The notes beneath the pieces are model-generated. The model saw only the letters and a program-made list of their open reading frames with translations. It did not search any database and had not been told where the DNA came from. The position numbers were made by a program, and so were the translations under genes. Below are positions 37,736 to 51,296 of a stretch of 64,000 bases of DNA, piece by piece. Each line of letters begins with the position of its first letter. The stretch's first letter is position 1. Origin of the DNA: Chelonoidis abingdonii (Eukaryota > Chordata > Testudines > Testudinidae); assembly GCF_003597395.2 (NCBI RefSeq), contig NC_133777.1, positions 13,491,917 to 13,555,916 on the forward strand, in the 5' to 3' direction.

Positions 37736-39084
37736 CAGAGAATGGGATTGTTTGGGGAGGAGGGGTGTTAATTCTACAGCAGCAGGACCAGTAAGAGACT
37801 TAACAGGCCAATGAACGTGGATAAGAAAGTAGTCTGGGCTTTCTAACAGATAATTGGAGATTATCAGGATGTACCCACAGGTATCACTTATTATTGTTCT
37901 TTTTTTGAAAAGCAATGTTCCTTTGATATGTCTATTCCCATTCTTGGTGAAATATTTAAGATGCTCAGATCTTGTTCCCTCTTAGTTGAAGACACTTTGG
38001 CATAACATAAATACAATAAATAAATACAATGATCAAATACAATTAATATAGTACTAAAATATGCCACTTAGTACTAGCTTGCTGTTTTACTAACCATTTT
38101 TTATGAACTTATTCTTCTGACTAGCTGACGAAACAGAATGGAAGTCCGGTGCTGGCTTGCCTTTTTTTCTTTTTCATTTCTTTGTTTCTTGCTTATTCTA
38201 TTTCTTGTTGTTATGTCAAATTGGATTGTGCAGCACTGGAATCTAAAGTGCCCAGAGATAATCTAAAGCTTATTATTCTAAGTGAAGGAGGCAGCCAATA
38301 GAAAAAAGGATGTCTCTGAGGCAGCTGCAGTCCTTAGTAGGGCACTTAAATTTTGCATGCAGAGTCATATCACTAGGGAAAGCTTTCTATCAGCATTTGG
38401 CATCAGCTAGAGCAGGTGGAAAAAAATGCCACTTAATTTTATAATACATTTTAGGGGCTTAGTATGTCTTTAGGAAGATAAATGATGTTGCTAATGCATT
38501 GACATCTACAGTAGCAAAGATATCTGGCGCCTATTTCCAGCTCCTTATGGAATCTTGGCAGCTGATAGCTTTGGCTTTATCAAAGCATTCTGTTACAAAG
38601 AGCACTCCTAGGGACTATCCGAGCTGTTTACAAGAACAGAATATGGTCCCGAAAATGAGCGGCCAATCCCAGAATGCAAAGACATGCAATTTAATGTGCT
38701 ACAGAAAGAATGTTTGGCCCACTCAACTGCTCTCATCCAAATGACAATATGGATTTTTGCAAGTTATTTGCACTTCTCTCATCTCACTACAGTTTTATTA
38801 TTAGAAAAATGGAAGAATATTTACCATGGCAGAAAGGCAGAAATTCACACAGGGTTGCAATGGTATAGGAATAAATAAACTGCTAAAAGAATAAATTCCA
38901 AGACCATGCTACTGCATGTGGGCCTCTTTATTTCCTTTTTACAGTATGCAGAAAAAGAAAGCTTGATAACAGCACATGCCCAAAGACCAGCTAACTTAAC
39001 ATGAATAGCAGAATTGCAGTTAGATGAATGGTGTCCAGCTAAGGAGAGAGAGAACATTGTATGTAGAAATCCTATTGTTATATA

Positions 39085-39343
39085 AAGAACAGGAGTACTT
39101 GTGGCACCTTAGAGACTAACAAATTTATTTGAGCGTAAGCCTTCATGGGCTACAGCCCACTTCTTTGGATGCATAGAATGGAACATATATTGAACATAAT
39201 GGAATATATCCATTCTATGCATCCGAAGAAGTGGGCTGTAGCCCACAAAGGCTTATGCTCAAAGAAATTTGTTAGTCTCTAAGGTGCCACAAGTACTCCT
39301 GTTCTTTTTGCGGATACAGACTAACACGGCTGCTACTCTGAAA
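39085..39343 (+). mobile_element. Palindromic retroelement-like insertion with 14-bp target duplication
   Basis: The left arm (39085-39182) is inverted relative to the right arm (39209-39307); both are the same repeat (cttgtggcaccttagagact against agtctctaaggtgccacaag). The unit ends with ttgcggatacagactaacac and ctactctgaaa. cctattgttatata flanks it exactly at 39071-39084 and 39344-39357. The structure shows one insertion event containing an inverted copy of its own end. Confidence 0.85.
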
Positions 39344-41637
39344 CCTATTGTTATATACAGAAGAAAAATAAACAAACCATGAATTGTCCACTGTACCATC
39401 TAAAATGCAATTGCCGAGGTTATTTTTCCTTTTCCACTGGTTTGCCCAATGTCTTCCTTCTTGAATGCACATGCTGACTCCACTCTTCTAACATGTTAAG
39501 TTCAAGCATTTCCTCATTTTCAAAGGTCTCCATGACTTTTCCCCTTAGTACATCTCTATCTTCATGTCTGTCTGCCCTATTCGCCCTCCCATGTTGCTCT
39601 CCTTATTTCACCAATGCTCCCTTCTTGATTCTCTTTCACGGACTTCGTGCCATCTTTCATACTGCCTTGTACTCAAGGCAGAACATCTCAACAGATACTT
39701 GCCAAACTTTCAAAAGAACCTGTTCTCTGAAGTGTTCTATCTAGGGCCCATGTGGTTCTCTGCTTGTGTTCTGTGCTTCATAATCTTTGAACTTGATCTT
39801 TCAAGGTGCTGAATACCATCAGTTTCTATTGCCACAGTGCTCAACACCTTGCAGGCTGCAAACATTTCAGACTAGGGGCTCCACTGATTCTTTAGCAATA
39901 GTTCTGCTATTGTGCAGAGCTGTGCATACTGGCTGGCCTGTATACATATTAATCCATAGGGTTTTTTTGTTTGGTTCATTAGAACAACATTACAAAAATA
40001 TTAGAAATGGGACAAAGCCAGGACCATTTATTTTAACACTTCCTTCTCTCCAAACTTTAGTGGTTTGGATAATATGGAAACCAGATGCAAACAGACCCTG
40101 ATTTGAGTATGCAAAACCAAAACTCATCCCAGGAGGTTTTGCAATACCCGTATCTCCTCAGGCCAATGGTAATAAAATGTTATTCAAATCCTACCCAAAA
40201 GGGGTGAAGAAAGAGAAAAAATACAAATATCATGCTGCATAGAGCACAAGTTACTAACCTTGATTGCAGAACCCTATAAAATATAACTGCATGTGCAGTC
40301 AGTTTCAATGTCAGAAAAGCCATGTAAAGTTATTTAAGGATCTCCAATAAAACATCTGAAAAAAATTAAGAGGATCTTGACAGATGTACATTTTTCCAGA
40401 CATGAAATTTTTATTTTCTCTTGTAATGTTCTGTATTTGAGGCCCAATCCTTCCCTGGCTTATACCCTCCATCCCATTGATTTTATTGGGATTGTGCTGG
40501 GTATAAAGTCAGGAATCCAGTTTGGCATACCAGCTTTAGTCTAACACCCTATGTAGTTTTTATCAAAGAAAGGGTCATTAAAGGAGAAGATAATTCTGTG
40601 AAACAGAGCAGTTTTTACAGCCATTCTGTCTTGCTTTCAGATGCACAGAACAGGAAGGAAATTTTTGATTGGAATAAGAAGCATAAGGTTTGACCAGTTT
40701 CGAAAATGCAATTCTATTTCAAGATCTGCCAGACAAGCAGCTGCACTTCTCATGAGGAAAGCAATGGCAAAATATTAGTACTAGGGTAAGCACATGAGTG
40801 AAGATGTCTAACAGATCTATCATATTTTTGGCACGAGCTGGACAATATTTCATTCTCATTCTTTCTGGAATCCACTTGACACAGCAATGCCACACCTACA
40901 GTATTTCAAAGCTGAAAAAAAAAGTTAGCTTGATGGAAAATATATTGACAGGAGAGTGAGATTTTAAATTCACAGCTTTTTTTTTTTATTGAGAAACCAA
41001 CTAAAAAGGATACAAAACAAAATTAGATACAGTGTAAGCCACACTAAATAATTACAGAAAAAGGAATGGAATATAATGATACCTAACTCTAAGCAGATAT
41101 ATATGGGTACATTTGCTGTGTACCACAAGATCAAATACTCTGCATTCTGTGGTAGCTTCTGACATAATGAGATCAGACAAGTAGGATCATTTCTTAGACT
41201 TTGTCTATACCACCCTTCTTTTCTGCAGCAAATATTTCAAAGCTAACAGGCAGGCCTACAGTGTTTAACCTCACATGCAAGTTTAAACAGTTGAGGTGAG
41301 GTGAATTTTTCCAATATCATGGGCTAGATTCTGCTCTGGGTTATTATTACACCAGTGCAACTCTGTGGAGTACGGGTATGACTGAGAGCAATATTTGGTC
41401 CTATGCTTTTTTAAATTACTATTTTGTATTTATTTAAATATATATAAAATACCATAATAGAGGTGGTTTTCCTCACTTGTAAAAGGTCCCTATGACTTTC
41501 CCCCCATTAGTGTATCTCTATTTTCATGTTTGCCTGCTCCACCCTTCCTCCCCTATTGCTCTCTGTGTTCCATACATAAATGGTTGGAAGTACCAGAGAA
41601 CAAAGAGTATTCGATCTTGTTGTATATGTAGCATATA

Positions 41638-41851
41638 CAGGCGAGTCTCATCTTATGCGGTGGTTCCGTTCCGCGGTTAGCGCTTAAAGCGAAAACCACG
41701 TATAGTCAAAATTACATTGAGTTGAATGGCGGGTGGAATCACCCGCACGACAGAAACAGTATTTAAATTGTTATTTTTCTCTATTTTTTTTTGCTGACTG
41801 CGTAAAGCTGAAATTGTGCATGTTAAATGCGCATAAGATGCGACAGACCTG
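41638..41851. mobile_element. 214-bp Tc1/mariner-like MITE
   Basis: The 5' end CAGGCGAGTCTCATCTTATG and the 3' end CATAAGATGCGACAGACCTG are inverted repeats with few mismatches, flanked by TA (41636-41637 and 41852-41853). The TA target duplication fits Tc1/mariner-type movement. The interior contains an inverted pair of cgcggttagcgc-like and gcgtaaagc-like words and no transposase. Confidence 0.75.
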
Positions 41852-41944
41852 TATAGCAAATGTACATGCATACATCTGCTTAGAATTAGGTATCATTATA
41901 TACAAACACCATAACAGAGGCTCAGAATGAATGTATACTTCAAA

Positions 41945-44014
41945 TTTAAAGAAAAGAGTCAGAGGAGGCAAAAATATGCCACCAGGCCTAAACAACAGAG
42001 TAAAAGAGTCGATTAGAGGTAAAATGGCATTCTCTAAAAATTGGAAGTCAACTCATACTCAAGAAAATAGAAAGGAGCATAAACTCTGGCAAGCCAAGTG
42101 TAAAAGAATAATTAGTCAGACCAAAAAATAATTTGAAGAGCAACTAGCAAAAGACTCAAAAACGAACAGGAAAAAAAAAACATACATCAGAAGCAGGAAG
42201 CCTGCCAAACAATCATTGGGGCCGCTGGATGATTGAGGTACTAAAGGAGCACACTAGGAAGATAAGGCCATTGAGGAGAAGCTAAATAATTCTTTGCATC
42301 TGTCTTCACTACAGAGGATGTGAGGGAGATTCCCACATCTAAGCTATTCTTTTTAAATGATAAATCAGATAAACTGTCCCAGATGGTATTCACTCAAGAG
42401 TCCTGCAGGAATTTAAATATGAAATTGCACAACTAGTAACAGTGGTATGTCACCTACTGCTTAAATCAGCTTCTGTACCAAATGCCCAGACAACAGCTAA
42501 TGTGATGTCAATTTTTTTTTTTTTTTAAAAAAAGGCTCCAGAGGTAATCCTGGCAATTACATGCCGGTAAACCCAACTTTAGTACCAAGAAAATTGGTTG
42601 AAACTATAGTAAAGAACAGAATTATCAGACACATAGATTAACATGATTTGTTCGTGGAGAGTCAACACAACTTTTATAAAGGGAAATCATGCCTCACCAA
42701 TCTATTACAATTATTTGAGGGAGTCAACAAACAAGTGGATAAGGGAGATCCAGTGTATACAGTGTACTTGACTTTCAGAAAGTCTTTGACCAGGTCCCTC
42801 ACCAAAGGCTCTTAAGCAAAATAAGTAATCCTGGGATAGGAGGGGAGGTCCTCTCATGGATCAGTAACTGATTAAAAGACAGGAAACAAAGGGTAGGAAT
42901 AAATGGTCAGTCAACAGAAAGGAGAGAGGTAAATAGCGGTGTCCTCCAGGGATCTGTCCTGGGACCTGTGCTGTTCAACATATTTATATATAATTTGGAA
43001 AAAGGGGTAAACAGTGAAGTGGCCAAGTTTTTAGACAATACAAAATTACTCAAGATAGTTAAATCCAAAGCAAACTGCAAAGAGTTACAAAGGGATCCCA
43101 CAAAACCAGGTGATCGGGCATCAAAATGGCAGATGACATTCAATGTTAATAAATGTAAAGTAACACATAATGGAAAATATAATCCAAACAGATAAAATGA
43201 TGGGGTCTAAATTAGCTGTTACCACTCAAGAAAGAGATCTTGGAGTCTTTGTGGATAGTTCTCTGAAAACATCTGCTCAATGAGCAGCGGCAGTCATAAA
43301 AGCTAATAGAATGTTATAAACCATTAGGAAAGGGATGGATAATAAGACAGTAAACATCATAATGCCACTATATAAATCCATGATATGCCCACATCTTGAA
43401 TACTGAGTGAAGTTCTAAAAAAAGATATATTAGAAATGGAAAAGGTACAGAGAAGAGTAAGAAAAATCATTAAAAGTACGGAACAGTTTCCATATTAGGA
43501 GACATTAAAAAGACTGGGACTCTTCAGCTTGGAAAAGGGACAGCTAAAAGGGGATATGACAGAGGTCTATAAAATCATGAATGGCATGCAGAAAGTGAAT
43601 AAAGAAGTATTATTTATTCCAGGGATCACTCAATGAAATTATTAGGCAGCAGATTTAAAACAAACAAAAGGAAGTACTTCTTCACACAATGCGCAGTCAA
43701 CCTGTGGAACTCATTGTCAGGGAATGTTACGAGTGCCTAAAGTTTTATTGGGTTCAAAAAAGAATTAGGCACATTCATAGAGGATAGGTCCACCAGTGGC
43801 TATTAGCAATATGATCAGGGATGCAACCCCATGTGCTGGGCTTTCCTAAGCCTCTGACTACCAGAAGCTGGGACTAGACAATAAGAGATGGATCACTTGA
43901 TAATTGCCCTGTTTTTCCCTTTGAAGCATCTGGCACTGGCTGCTGTTGGAAGATGGGATACTGGGCTGGATGGACCATGGATCTGACCCAGTATGGCCAT
44001 TTTTATGTTCTTAA
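41945..44014 (+). mobile_element. CR1 LINE, long 5'-truncated copy with decayed ORF2
   Basis: The longest CR1 here, nearly 2.1 kb. The frame at 42968-43195 retains reverse-transcriptase sequence: LFNIFIYNLEKGVNSEVAKF, followed by LDNTKLLK, where active CR1 elements have an F-A-D-D-T-K-L box, so the catalytic aspartates are altered. ORF2 is broken elsewhere by stops and an A-rich insertion near 42505-42533. The 3' end (gggctggatggaccatgg, then cagtatggccatttttatgttctta) is complete. Confidence 0.9.
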
Positions 44015-45509
44015 TAGCTGCTATTAACAATTCACACACTCATACACCCCAACACATTTAATTGGTTAAGCAATTAGTTGTTATTATATGCAATGGCCAC
44101 TTCTTGGTCAACACTGGGGACCTATAGTGCAACAAGCATAAGACTCTACAGCTTGAGCTAAACTCTCAGGATGAGAGCTGAAACAAATCCTCCTTGCAGC
44201 AGGCGCAGAGGGTGATGCATAACACACTTACCAGCAGGTTACATGTACACACTTAAATTGTGTGTGTTATTACAGACAAAAGGGTGTATATATAGTGATT
44301 TACTGTAAATTCTCTTTCTTTTTTAGATGGGTGGGGGGAAGAGAATCAAGTGGGTATCAAAGCCATATAGGCTAACTGACTATGCATGTTAGAAACAAAG
44401 GATTCCTAGCCATCAGCCATAAACCGCAGTGCTTGAATGAAAATGAAGGACTCATGGTATGAAAAGAAAGACAAGTGCTGGGAAGCTCCTATCACTAATT
44501 TACTTTGTGAATAAGAAAAACCTTAATACAGAAATAACATTTGATGAATCTTCAAGATAGAAACCTGGCTTCACATACAGGAGTAGGAAGATTAAGAGGC
44601 ACTTGACAGCACTACAAAACAGTTCTCTGTAACCATATTAATATGGTCAATGTTGTTGCCACAGCAGGGAGAAAAGAGTCTCGTAGCAATTAAATAAGCA
44701 GAAGAGATCATTAACGAGGGGCTGCAATGATATTCTGTGCATCCATTTAATGCATCTGCATTAGGAAATTGCAACACATGCAAATCTTTTTGCCTATATA
44801 ATTGACTTTCTCTTTTAGATACTTTCATTTGATGAAGATTGTGGTGTGTGCATTTTTGCCATGACTAGCCCATGAAATCTGTCATTTCTCTCTCACACAC
44901 CCCATCTCCTTGGAGGCCCTAGTCACAATAAACAGCAAACATGAAAAATGATACAGCTGCAAAGAAAGTGCTTTGCAAAAAATTGCCAGTGCAAACATAA
45001 GCTTAGTTTGTGCTCTTGCAGTTTCAGATTTCCTTCAGAGAAGGAAATATAGAGTATTTTGTACAAAGAAGAGGTTTGAATATTTAAGCATTTGTAGTGC
45101 TCTGGCATGGACGGAAGAAAAACACCTATAAAATCAGAGGTTTAAGCTGTCCTTCAGCACAGAGAATGTTGTATAATATGTACTGTGTCTGGGGTCACTC
45201 AGGGGTAAAGACTTAAAGGAACAATAACATTAAATGGATTAGGAACACCAAATAGCTCAAGTTTCCTTTGACAAAAAGGGGCAGATATTTTGATTTTTGC
45301 AGTACAATGCACGTGCCACAGATACTCCAGGTCTGAAGAGAACTACTTCTTCCATTTCTACATATATTGCCAAAAAAAAAAAAGACCTTTTGAATATGTT
45401 ATGAACATGATGAACTGAAAATCAGATATATAATGTCTGTCAACCTATTCATCAAGCTCCTAATGTAGCTCCTACCACTGTGGTATCTTACAGCATCACA
45501 AATATTAAT

Positions 45510-45866
45510 GAATTTATCTTCAAAATGCCTCTGTGAGACAGGAAAGTATTATTCTTATTTTACAGGTGAAGAACTGAAACACAGAGATATTAAGGACTCA
45601 GGTCTGCCATGAGTAAACTCATCTAGCAAAGCACTTAAGCTCATACTTAACTTTAAGCACCTGAGTAGTCAATGTGTCTAACCATGTTCCTTACAATTAA
45701 GCACATGCTTCAGTGTTTTGTTGGATCTGGCTACAACGCTCAGTACTTTGCAAAATCAAGCCATTGGTGACTTGACTAAAGTCACACAAGCAGATTTTGG
45801 CAGAGCCAGAACCTAGACCTCCTGACACATGGTTCAGTGCCTGGACTTCAAGATCGTCATGCTTTC
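45510..45866 (-). repeat. MIR-like SINE split by a fold-back repeat
   Basis: Two collinear MIR pieces, 45510-45598 (tattcttattttacaggtgaagaactgaaacacagag) and 45766-45866 (gacttgactaaagtcacaca, then ggcagagccagaacctagac), are separated by a 167-bp block (45599-45765) of tagcaaagcacttaagct and complement-like words (cacatgcttcagtgttttgt). Confidence 0.65.
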
Positions 45867-45874
45867 CACTGCAT

Positions 45875-45962
45875 GCATCCGATGAAGTGGGTTTTAGCCC
45901 ACGAAAGTTTATGCCCAAATAAATTTGTTAGTCTCTAAGGTGCCACAAGTACTCCTGTTCTT
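45875..45962 (+). mobile_element. High-copy retroelement-like fragment
   Basis: Reads gcatccgatgaagtgggttt, cccacgaaagtttatgccca and ttgttagtctctaaggtgcc up to ctcctgttcttt. It is flanked by atgctttcc (about 45859-45867) and atgctttct (about 45964-45972), a probable target duplication of 8-9 bases. Same family as the arms at 39085. Confidence 0.6.
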
Positions 45963-46494
45963 TATGCTTTCTTCTCTTATTCATGGCACCAAAAACTTTG
46001 GGTGAAATCCTGCAAACCCATGAAAGTCAGTGATATATTTTGCCAGGATTTCACCATTTAGATTTCATTCAGGTTTCTGTGCAGTGAGTTGACACAGCAC
46101 AACATGTACCCAAACACTTAGCAACTTCAGAATAATTAAGTGCACATGAAACTCCTCCTTTGCAATATTATTTACTATGACTGCTTGGGTAAGTAAGGTG
46201 AGGAGAATTTGGCTATAAAGAGGTGTCAAATCCTGCCTCTCATGTTTTCTCCATGAGGGATTACCACTGTGGCCCATAATATCTCTACATTGCCCTCTGA
46301 GTGCCAGAGACACGTAAACACCACGGATGAATAGGATGTAGCGCAAGGACATGGACACTAGCCCTAACTGATAAGATCAAGCAAACTCCTCTGCAGCCTG
46401 ACACATAAAAGTTGCATTAAGCATGTGTTGGAGGAAGTAGAAGTGGGCCACAGTATTTACACTCTGTACTGCTCCTATTGGCCATAGCTTTTGG

Positions 46495-46602
46495 GGTTTC
46501 AGAGTGGTAGCAGTGTTAGTCTGTATCAGCAAAAAGAACAAGGAGTTCCCAAAAGCTAAAAGAATGAGGAGTACTTGTGGCACCTTAGAGGCTCTTAGAG
46601 AC
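46495..46602 (-). repeat. High-copy retroelement-like fragment, inverted and interrupted
   Basis: gtttcagagtggtagcagtg followed by ttagtctgtatcagcaaaaaga and gaggagtacttgtggcacct is the complement of the 39209-39343 sequence, with about 25 extra bases (aggagttcccaaaagctaaa) in the middle. Confidence 0.6.
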
Positions 46603-47214
46603 ACCTATTTCAAAATGTAGCCCAAAGTCAGAATTTCTTCCTCACTCTGTCTCTTTCTCTATATATTGAATGAAGTGCTTGTAATTCTAAGATCTAATAA
46701 GAACAGATTTCCATCTCTGTTAGCTGCAACATGCCATCTCACCATTACATTTTATGGTAGCATTGCAAAATCAATCAATAAATAATAAAAAGACCCTGAG
46801 ATCCTGGTTGTGAAATGGTTTAGTAGCATAACCTCCATCTCTCCTACTACACGGTACCTCCATCATCGGCCAACCATATACGCACAACTGTGCCAGGAAT
46901 GTTCCCATTCCCAGTGAGTTCCAAGCAGCTGAGCATTCTGCAAAACAGAATAAGGTAGGCCTCTAGGTGAGTGCACTGTATTTACAGTTTCCCATTGCAG
47001 GGCTAGCTGATAATTGTGTTGTACTGAGCTATGTTATTTATTTTGACAAAAGCCAAGTGCCTAAGATTTTGCAAATATATATGTTATGAATCAAGTATGG
47101 AACTATAGGTCCTGTATGTATATACTGACTATAGAGTGGACTCTACTGATATACAATAACAGTTCTCCTTTCTGCAGAATGCCTACTCAAGGTTTATTTA
47201 CCACTTACTAGTAA

Positions 47215-47420
47215 TACCAACCTCTTGTGTAATGCTTTTTAGCTATAGAGTTCAAAGTGCTTTACAGAGGAGGTCAGTATTGTTATCCCCATATTACAGA
47301 TGGGGAAACTGAGGCAGGAGAGTGACTCACCCAAAGTTACCCAATAGGCAACAGCAAGAAATATAAACCAGATTTTTTGAGCTCCACTCCAGTCTTCCAT
47401 GCACTAAGCCATGTTGGCGC
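47215..47420 (-). repeat. MIR-like CORE-SINE, well preserved
   Basis: The plus strand contains tgttatccccatattacaga and tggggaaactgaggcaggag, followed by ctcacccaaagttacccaat and a gagctccactccagtcttcc end. This is the reverse complement of the MIR core and flanks, the clearest MIR copy in the window. Confidence 0.75.
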
Positions 47421-47424
47421 TTGC

Positions 47425-47520
47425 TTAAGTCCTCTTTAGTTCCTCAAATAGGGCTTAAGTGGGACTAGAGTAGCTCACAATCCTTGTGCTGGTCATCTGC
47501 CCGGGGAGAATTTCACCCTT
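47425..47520. repeat. GAAATTCACCC-family fragment
   Basis: ggcttaagtgggactagagt through cttgtgctggtcatctgccc to gagaatttcaccctta corresponds to one half of the 33277 element. It directly follows the MIR copy. Confidence 0.5.
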
Positions 47521-48774
47521 ACAGAACTGTAAGGGTGAAATTCTTTTTCACTCTTACAGTTTTTTTCAAGATTGTCTTTGTACAAAATCCAGAAAAATCT
47601 TGAATAATTATGCCATAGATGAGAGTGGGCCTGTGGTTACTGCAAGATAATCGCTCCCTAAGGCTAAGCGTTTCTAATTCTTCAGAGGTGTGATTGCCCA
47701 ATAAAGTACACACACCCTTGAACTTGCTTTATTAACATGCTTTAATGTGTGGCAAAGGGTGATATGCCTCTCTGAGCTGGAAAGAAGATGTAATTGCCTG
47801 TTTCAGACTCCCTGGTGGTTACAAAAGAAATGAGAATTGCTTTGATATGGTATGATATTTTATTACTCTAATAAAACAAACTGTTCCACCGCCCTCTTTT
47901 TATGGTTACTTTAGGTCTGCGGTACCATTGCCGCTCTTCTGCCTGGCAGCAGATGTGATCTCTACAAAGGGTATCTAACCTTTTCTGTGCTGCTTTTGAC
48001 TCACGCTGTGACTCAGGGCAAACTTCCATTTCTTCCACTGGGAGTTTTGCCTAAATGAGGAACTTAGATTAATGCCCCCATTTACTCCATTGCATCTCCT
48101 GTCTTTGTGTGGGCTGCCTCTAACTCAGGCTGTATCTCAGCAGAAAGATGAAACATCCGTAGAGTTTTAAATACTTGTATGTGCCTGGGCCATTTACTGC
48201 TTTTGAAAAGAAAGCACTATTGAGCTGTTAATCTGCTGGGGTTTGTTTAATGGATGGTAACACACATCATCTACCATGGCTAAGCCATTCTGTTCAAAGT
48301 GTTACGTGTTTAGGAGTATCATGACATCACTAATTTGTCATTCTGAACATTACTGATTTAGGAGCACAAATCTTCCAATGGACTTGCGGCTCCTAAATCG
48401 TTTAAGTCCAGATCCTCAGAGGTATTTAGGTGCCTAGGTACCTTTAAGGATCTGAGTGTAACGTGCTATTGAAAATCTCACCCCACATCCTGTCTGTTTC
48501 AGGCTATCACAAACGCCACTGCTAGCCTGTACTGTAAATCAGGAGCACCACATTACTCACAAATTAGTCTGGGAAAGTGTACATAAAGATCCATTCAGTT
48601 TCTTATTCTCTGGATAAATGGCTGGATAATGCCCTCTGCTAGCCTCCCCATCTCCCTGTACCTGCAAGGGCCCTTGCCTTATGGGGAAGCTTTATTCACC
48701 CCCAGAGAAATTCAGGCAGTATTGGAAACACTGACCTCCTCCGCATTTCTGAAGGCTGCAGCCGGGGTGCGGGG

Positions 48775-48955
48775 AGTTAATGTTTTCCTAGCTCATCAGA
48801 CAGAACAATTTCCCAGTGGTCACTGGAGAATTTTTAAATGTTTTACTAAAAGATCTGCTCTAGGAATTATTTTGGGCAAGTTCTGTGGCCCATATAAAAC
48901 AAGAGGTCAGACTAGATTATCACAATGGGTCTTCTGGCTTGGAATCTATGAATAG
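48775..48955 (+). mobile_element. CR1 3' fragment, older subfamily
   Basis: cactggagaatttttaaatg and ctctaggaattattttgggc, then ggtcttctggcttggaatct, match the end of the CR1 at 6580-7285. The 108-codon frame over it is partly this element. Confidence 0.6.
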
Positions 48956-50007
48956 GATGGCTCTGTACATTTAATTCTAGTTAGTGGACATTGCTTTCAT
49001 TAGTCAACTGATTGTGAAGATGGAGAAGATTTTAAGGAGCTACAATACTTTCCTTATTAGACGGATGCTAGGGATTGGATATTCAAAAAGTGCTCAGTGT
49101 TAGCCTAATTTTACCTCCATTGAAGTCAGTGGTAAAACTATTGAAACCCTTTAAAATCTTACCCTATAAAGAATAAAGTGCAGTAAGATGCCAGAATAAC
49201 TATGCTGAGCAACACTAGGTAGAAAGAAATAATCTCTTTCTTTATTTCAGCAGTAACTCTTGAGACGATTGCTATTTTATGTAAATATCTACCATCCAGT
49301 GAAAATGTGTTCAGTGAACTACCATTCTCAAAGTGCACAGTAGTATATTTATTCATGCTCCATGGATGACAAAATGTCTATACCTAGACCTCAAGCAAAG
49401 CTTAAGAAGGGTGGGGGAGGGAAAGGAAATACTTACACTGAAATGATTGAGCTCCGTAAATGTAAAATTTGACCCAGGTGTGCTGCTTTAAAATCAGTTT
49501 AGGCCAATTTTAAATTAAAGTGCTATAGTGTAGATTGTGTTGTAAAATGAGAATAAGTACATGTTAAGGCCAACTGAGGTAGCTCACAAAAGCAGGATAC
49601 AAAAGAAAAGAAAGGAAAGTTTATGAAAGTTGTGCAGTAAAACACATTTAAGTGAAATACATGAAATACCATTGTTGCCAGCAATTTTTTATTAAGCTAA
49701 TTTATGATATGCACTGATTTTCAGTAACTGTGTATGTCTGGCCACTCCTAGAATATTTAAGTTTTATTAAAATGTCTCTAAAATATGCAACTTATTTACA
49801 GTACAGTGTCATATATATGTGAAACCCACATGAGTTCTTGATCCCTGACATCCACATCTAGTGAGTTATCCTCATATTTTTATAGTACATTTAATGGACC
49901 TACCAAAATATGCACATAACAAAATTGAATGATCATCTGATTTCAATACTGTAATCACGATCTGTCCTTGTTCCTTTCCCCTAATCTTTATTATTATTTC
50001 GCTGGTT

Positions 50008-50200
50008 CTGATCCAACACCTCTTGAAGTCAATGGAATGCCTCCCTCTGAGTTCAAGGAGCACTGGTTCAGGCTCTTTTAGAGCCATATCTTAAATTAGG
50101 ATCCAATCCTTTACACTCTAGCACAGCACCTGATCTAATGTCAATTGAAGTCAATGGAAAGTTGCCCATTTATATCAGTAGGCTTTGGATCAGGCACCTG
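50008..50200. repeat. Two adjacent fold-back repeats
   Basis: Copies at 50008-50080 (cttgaagtcaatggaatgcc) and 50126-50200 (ttgaagtcaatggaaagttg, then aggctttggatcaggcacct) of the 2890 family lie about 45 bp apart. Confidence 0.5.
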
Positions 50201-51296
50201 CTTAAGTCAACAAAACTACACATGATATTATGCCTTTGATCAGACACTATGATAAGGCAGGGACCATGGGATATCTATGTAAAGTGTCTAGCCTAAATCT
50301 GGTCATTGCATAAATAATTATTAGACTCTAGTAACCATCAGACTGGATGCCCTTAAAGTGAAATATAAAAAAGAAGGGGTGAATTGAGTCTTATATAACA
50401 ATTAAAACTGGAACCTCGGCCCTGTCTCACAACCTATCATGTCCTTGGCGTTTTTAAGGTTGAGATCTGTGGACAAAAAAAAAATCCTCGAATGATGTTT
50501 GCATTACTTCTAACAGCTCACTCCAATATCCTCCTTCTGTGTCCTCCGATAGGAGGGAACTACCAGCTGCCCAGGCTAATTCCAATAGAGCTGGGTGAAT
50601 ATCTTAATTTTAGCACGAATATTTGTTTTAATAAAACATTGAATTGGCTCTGGATGCTTTGCTTTCCTGGCACATTTTTACCAATGAATTTGCTGGCAGG
50701 GATATACAAGGAAGCAATGAAATTTCAGCAAATATCAGAAAACTTTCTGGGAAAGTGAATTATAAGATCGTAATACTGAATATTTGCATTGGACACCTGG
50801 TTCCAGGAATTATGCTCATCTAGTCAGGAGACTGGAATGATACCATGTGATCTGCTCCAGTCAGAACTAACCATCACATTTCAAATTCTGAACACCAAGC
50901 TCTCACAACAAATTGCTCATGTCCACTCTAACAGACCAAGGTTTATTCAGGGAAATTATATGGCAGATAATTTTTCAGTAACAAACTCGACAAAGCTGTA
51001 ATCTGCTTGTTGACAAACTGCAAACAGAAAAAGAGGCTAAACTCATTGAGCAAATTATCCACTGCATATTATCATCCACCTTTTCAAAGGTCTTGACCCC
51101 TTCTTCACCTGCTACCTACACCCTGGGGCCTTGTAAGTCTTTGGTCCCTCTCCCAGGCCCCACTGATCAATTCACACACCTTTCTCTGTCAATTTCTCCT
51201 TGACTGCATTGCCTGTCAGATCCTTCCGTCTCCCCTAAAGCTTTTGATCCTAGCTGAAGAATGACCACCCAATGATTTTAATGGCTGACTAAGGGC

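Noticed and set aside
41945..44014. CR1 as a possibly active element
   Set aside because: The RT box is altered (LDN instead of the expected aspartate pair) and frames are broken, so it cannot encode a working protein.
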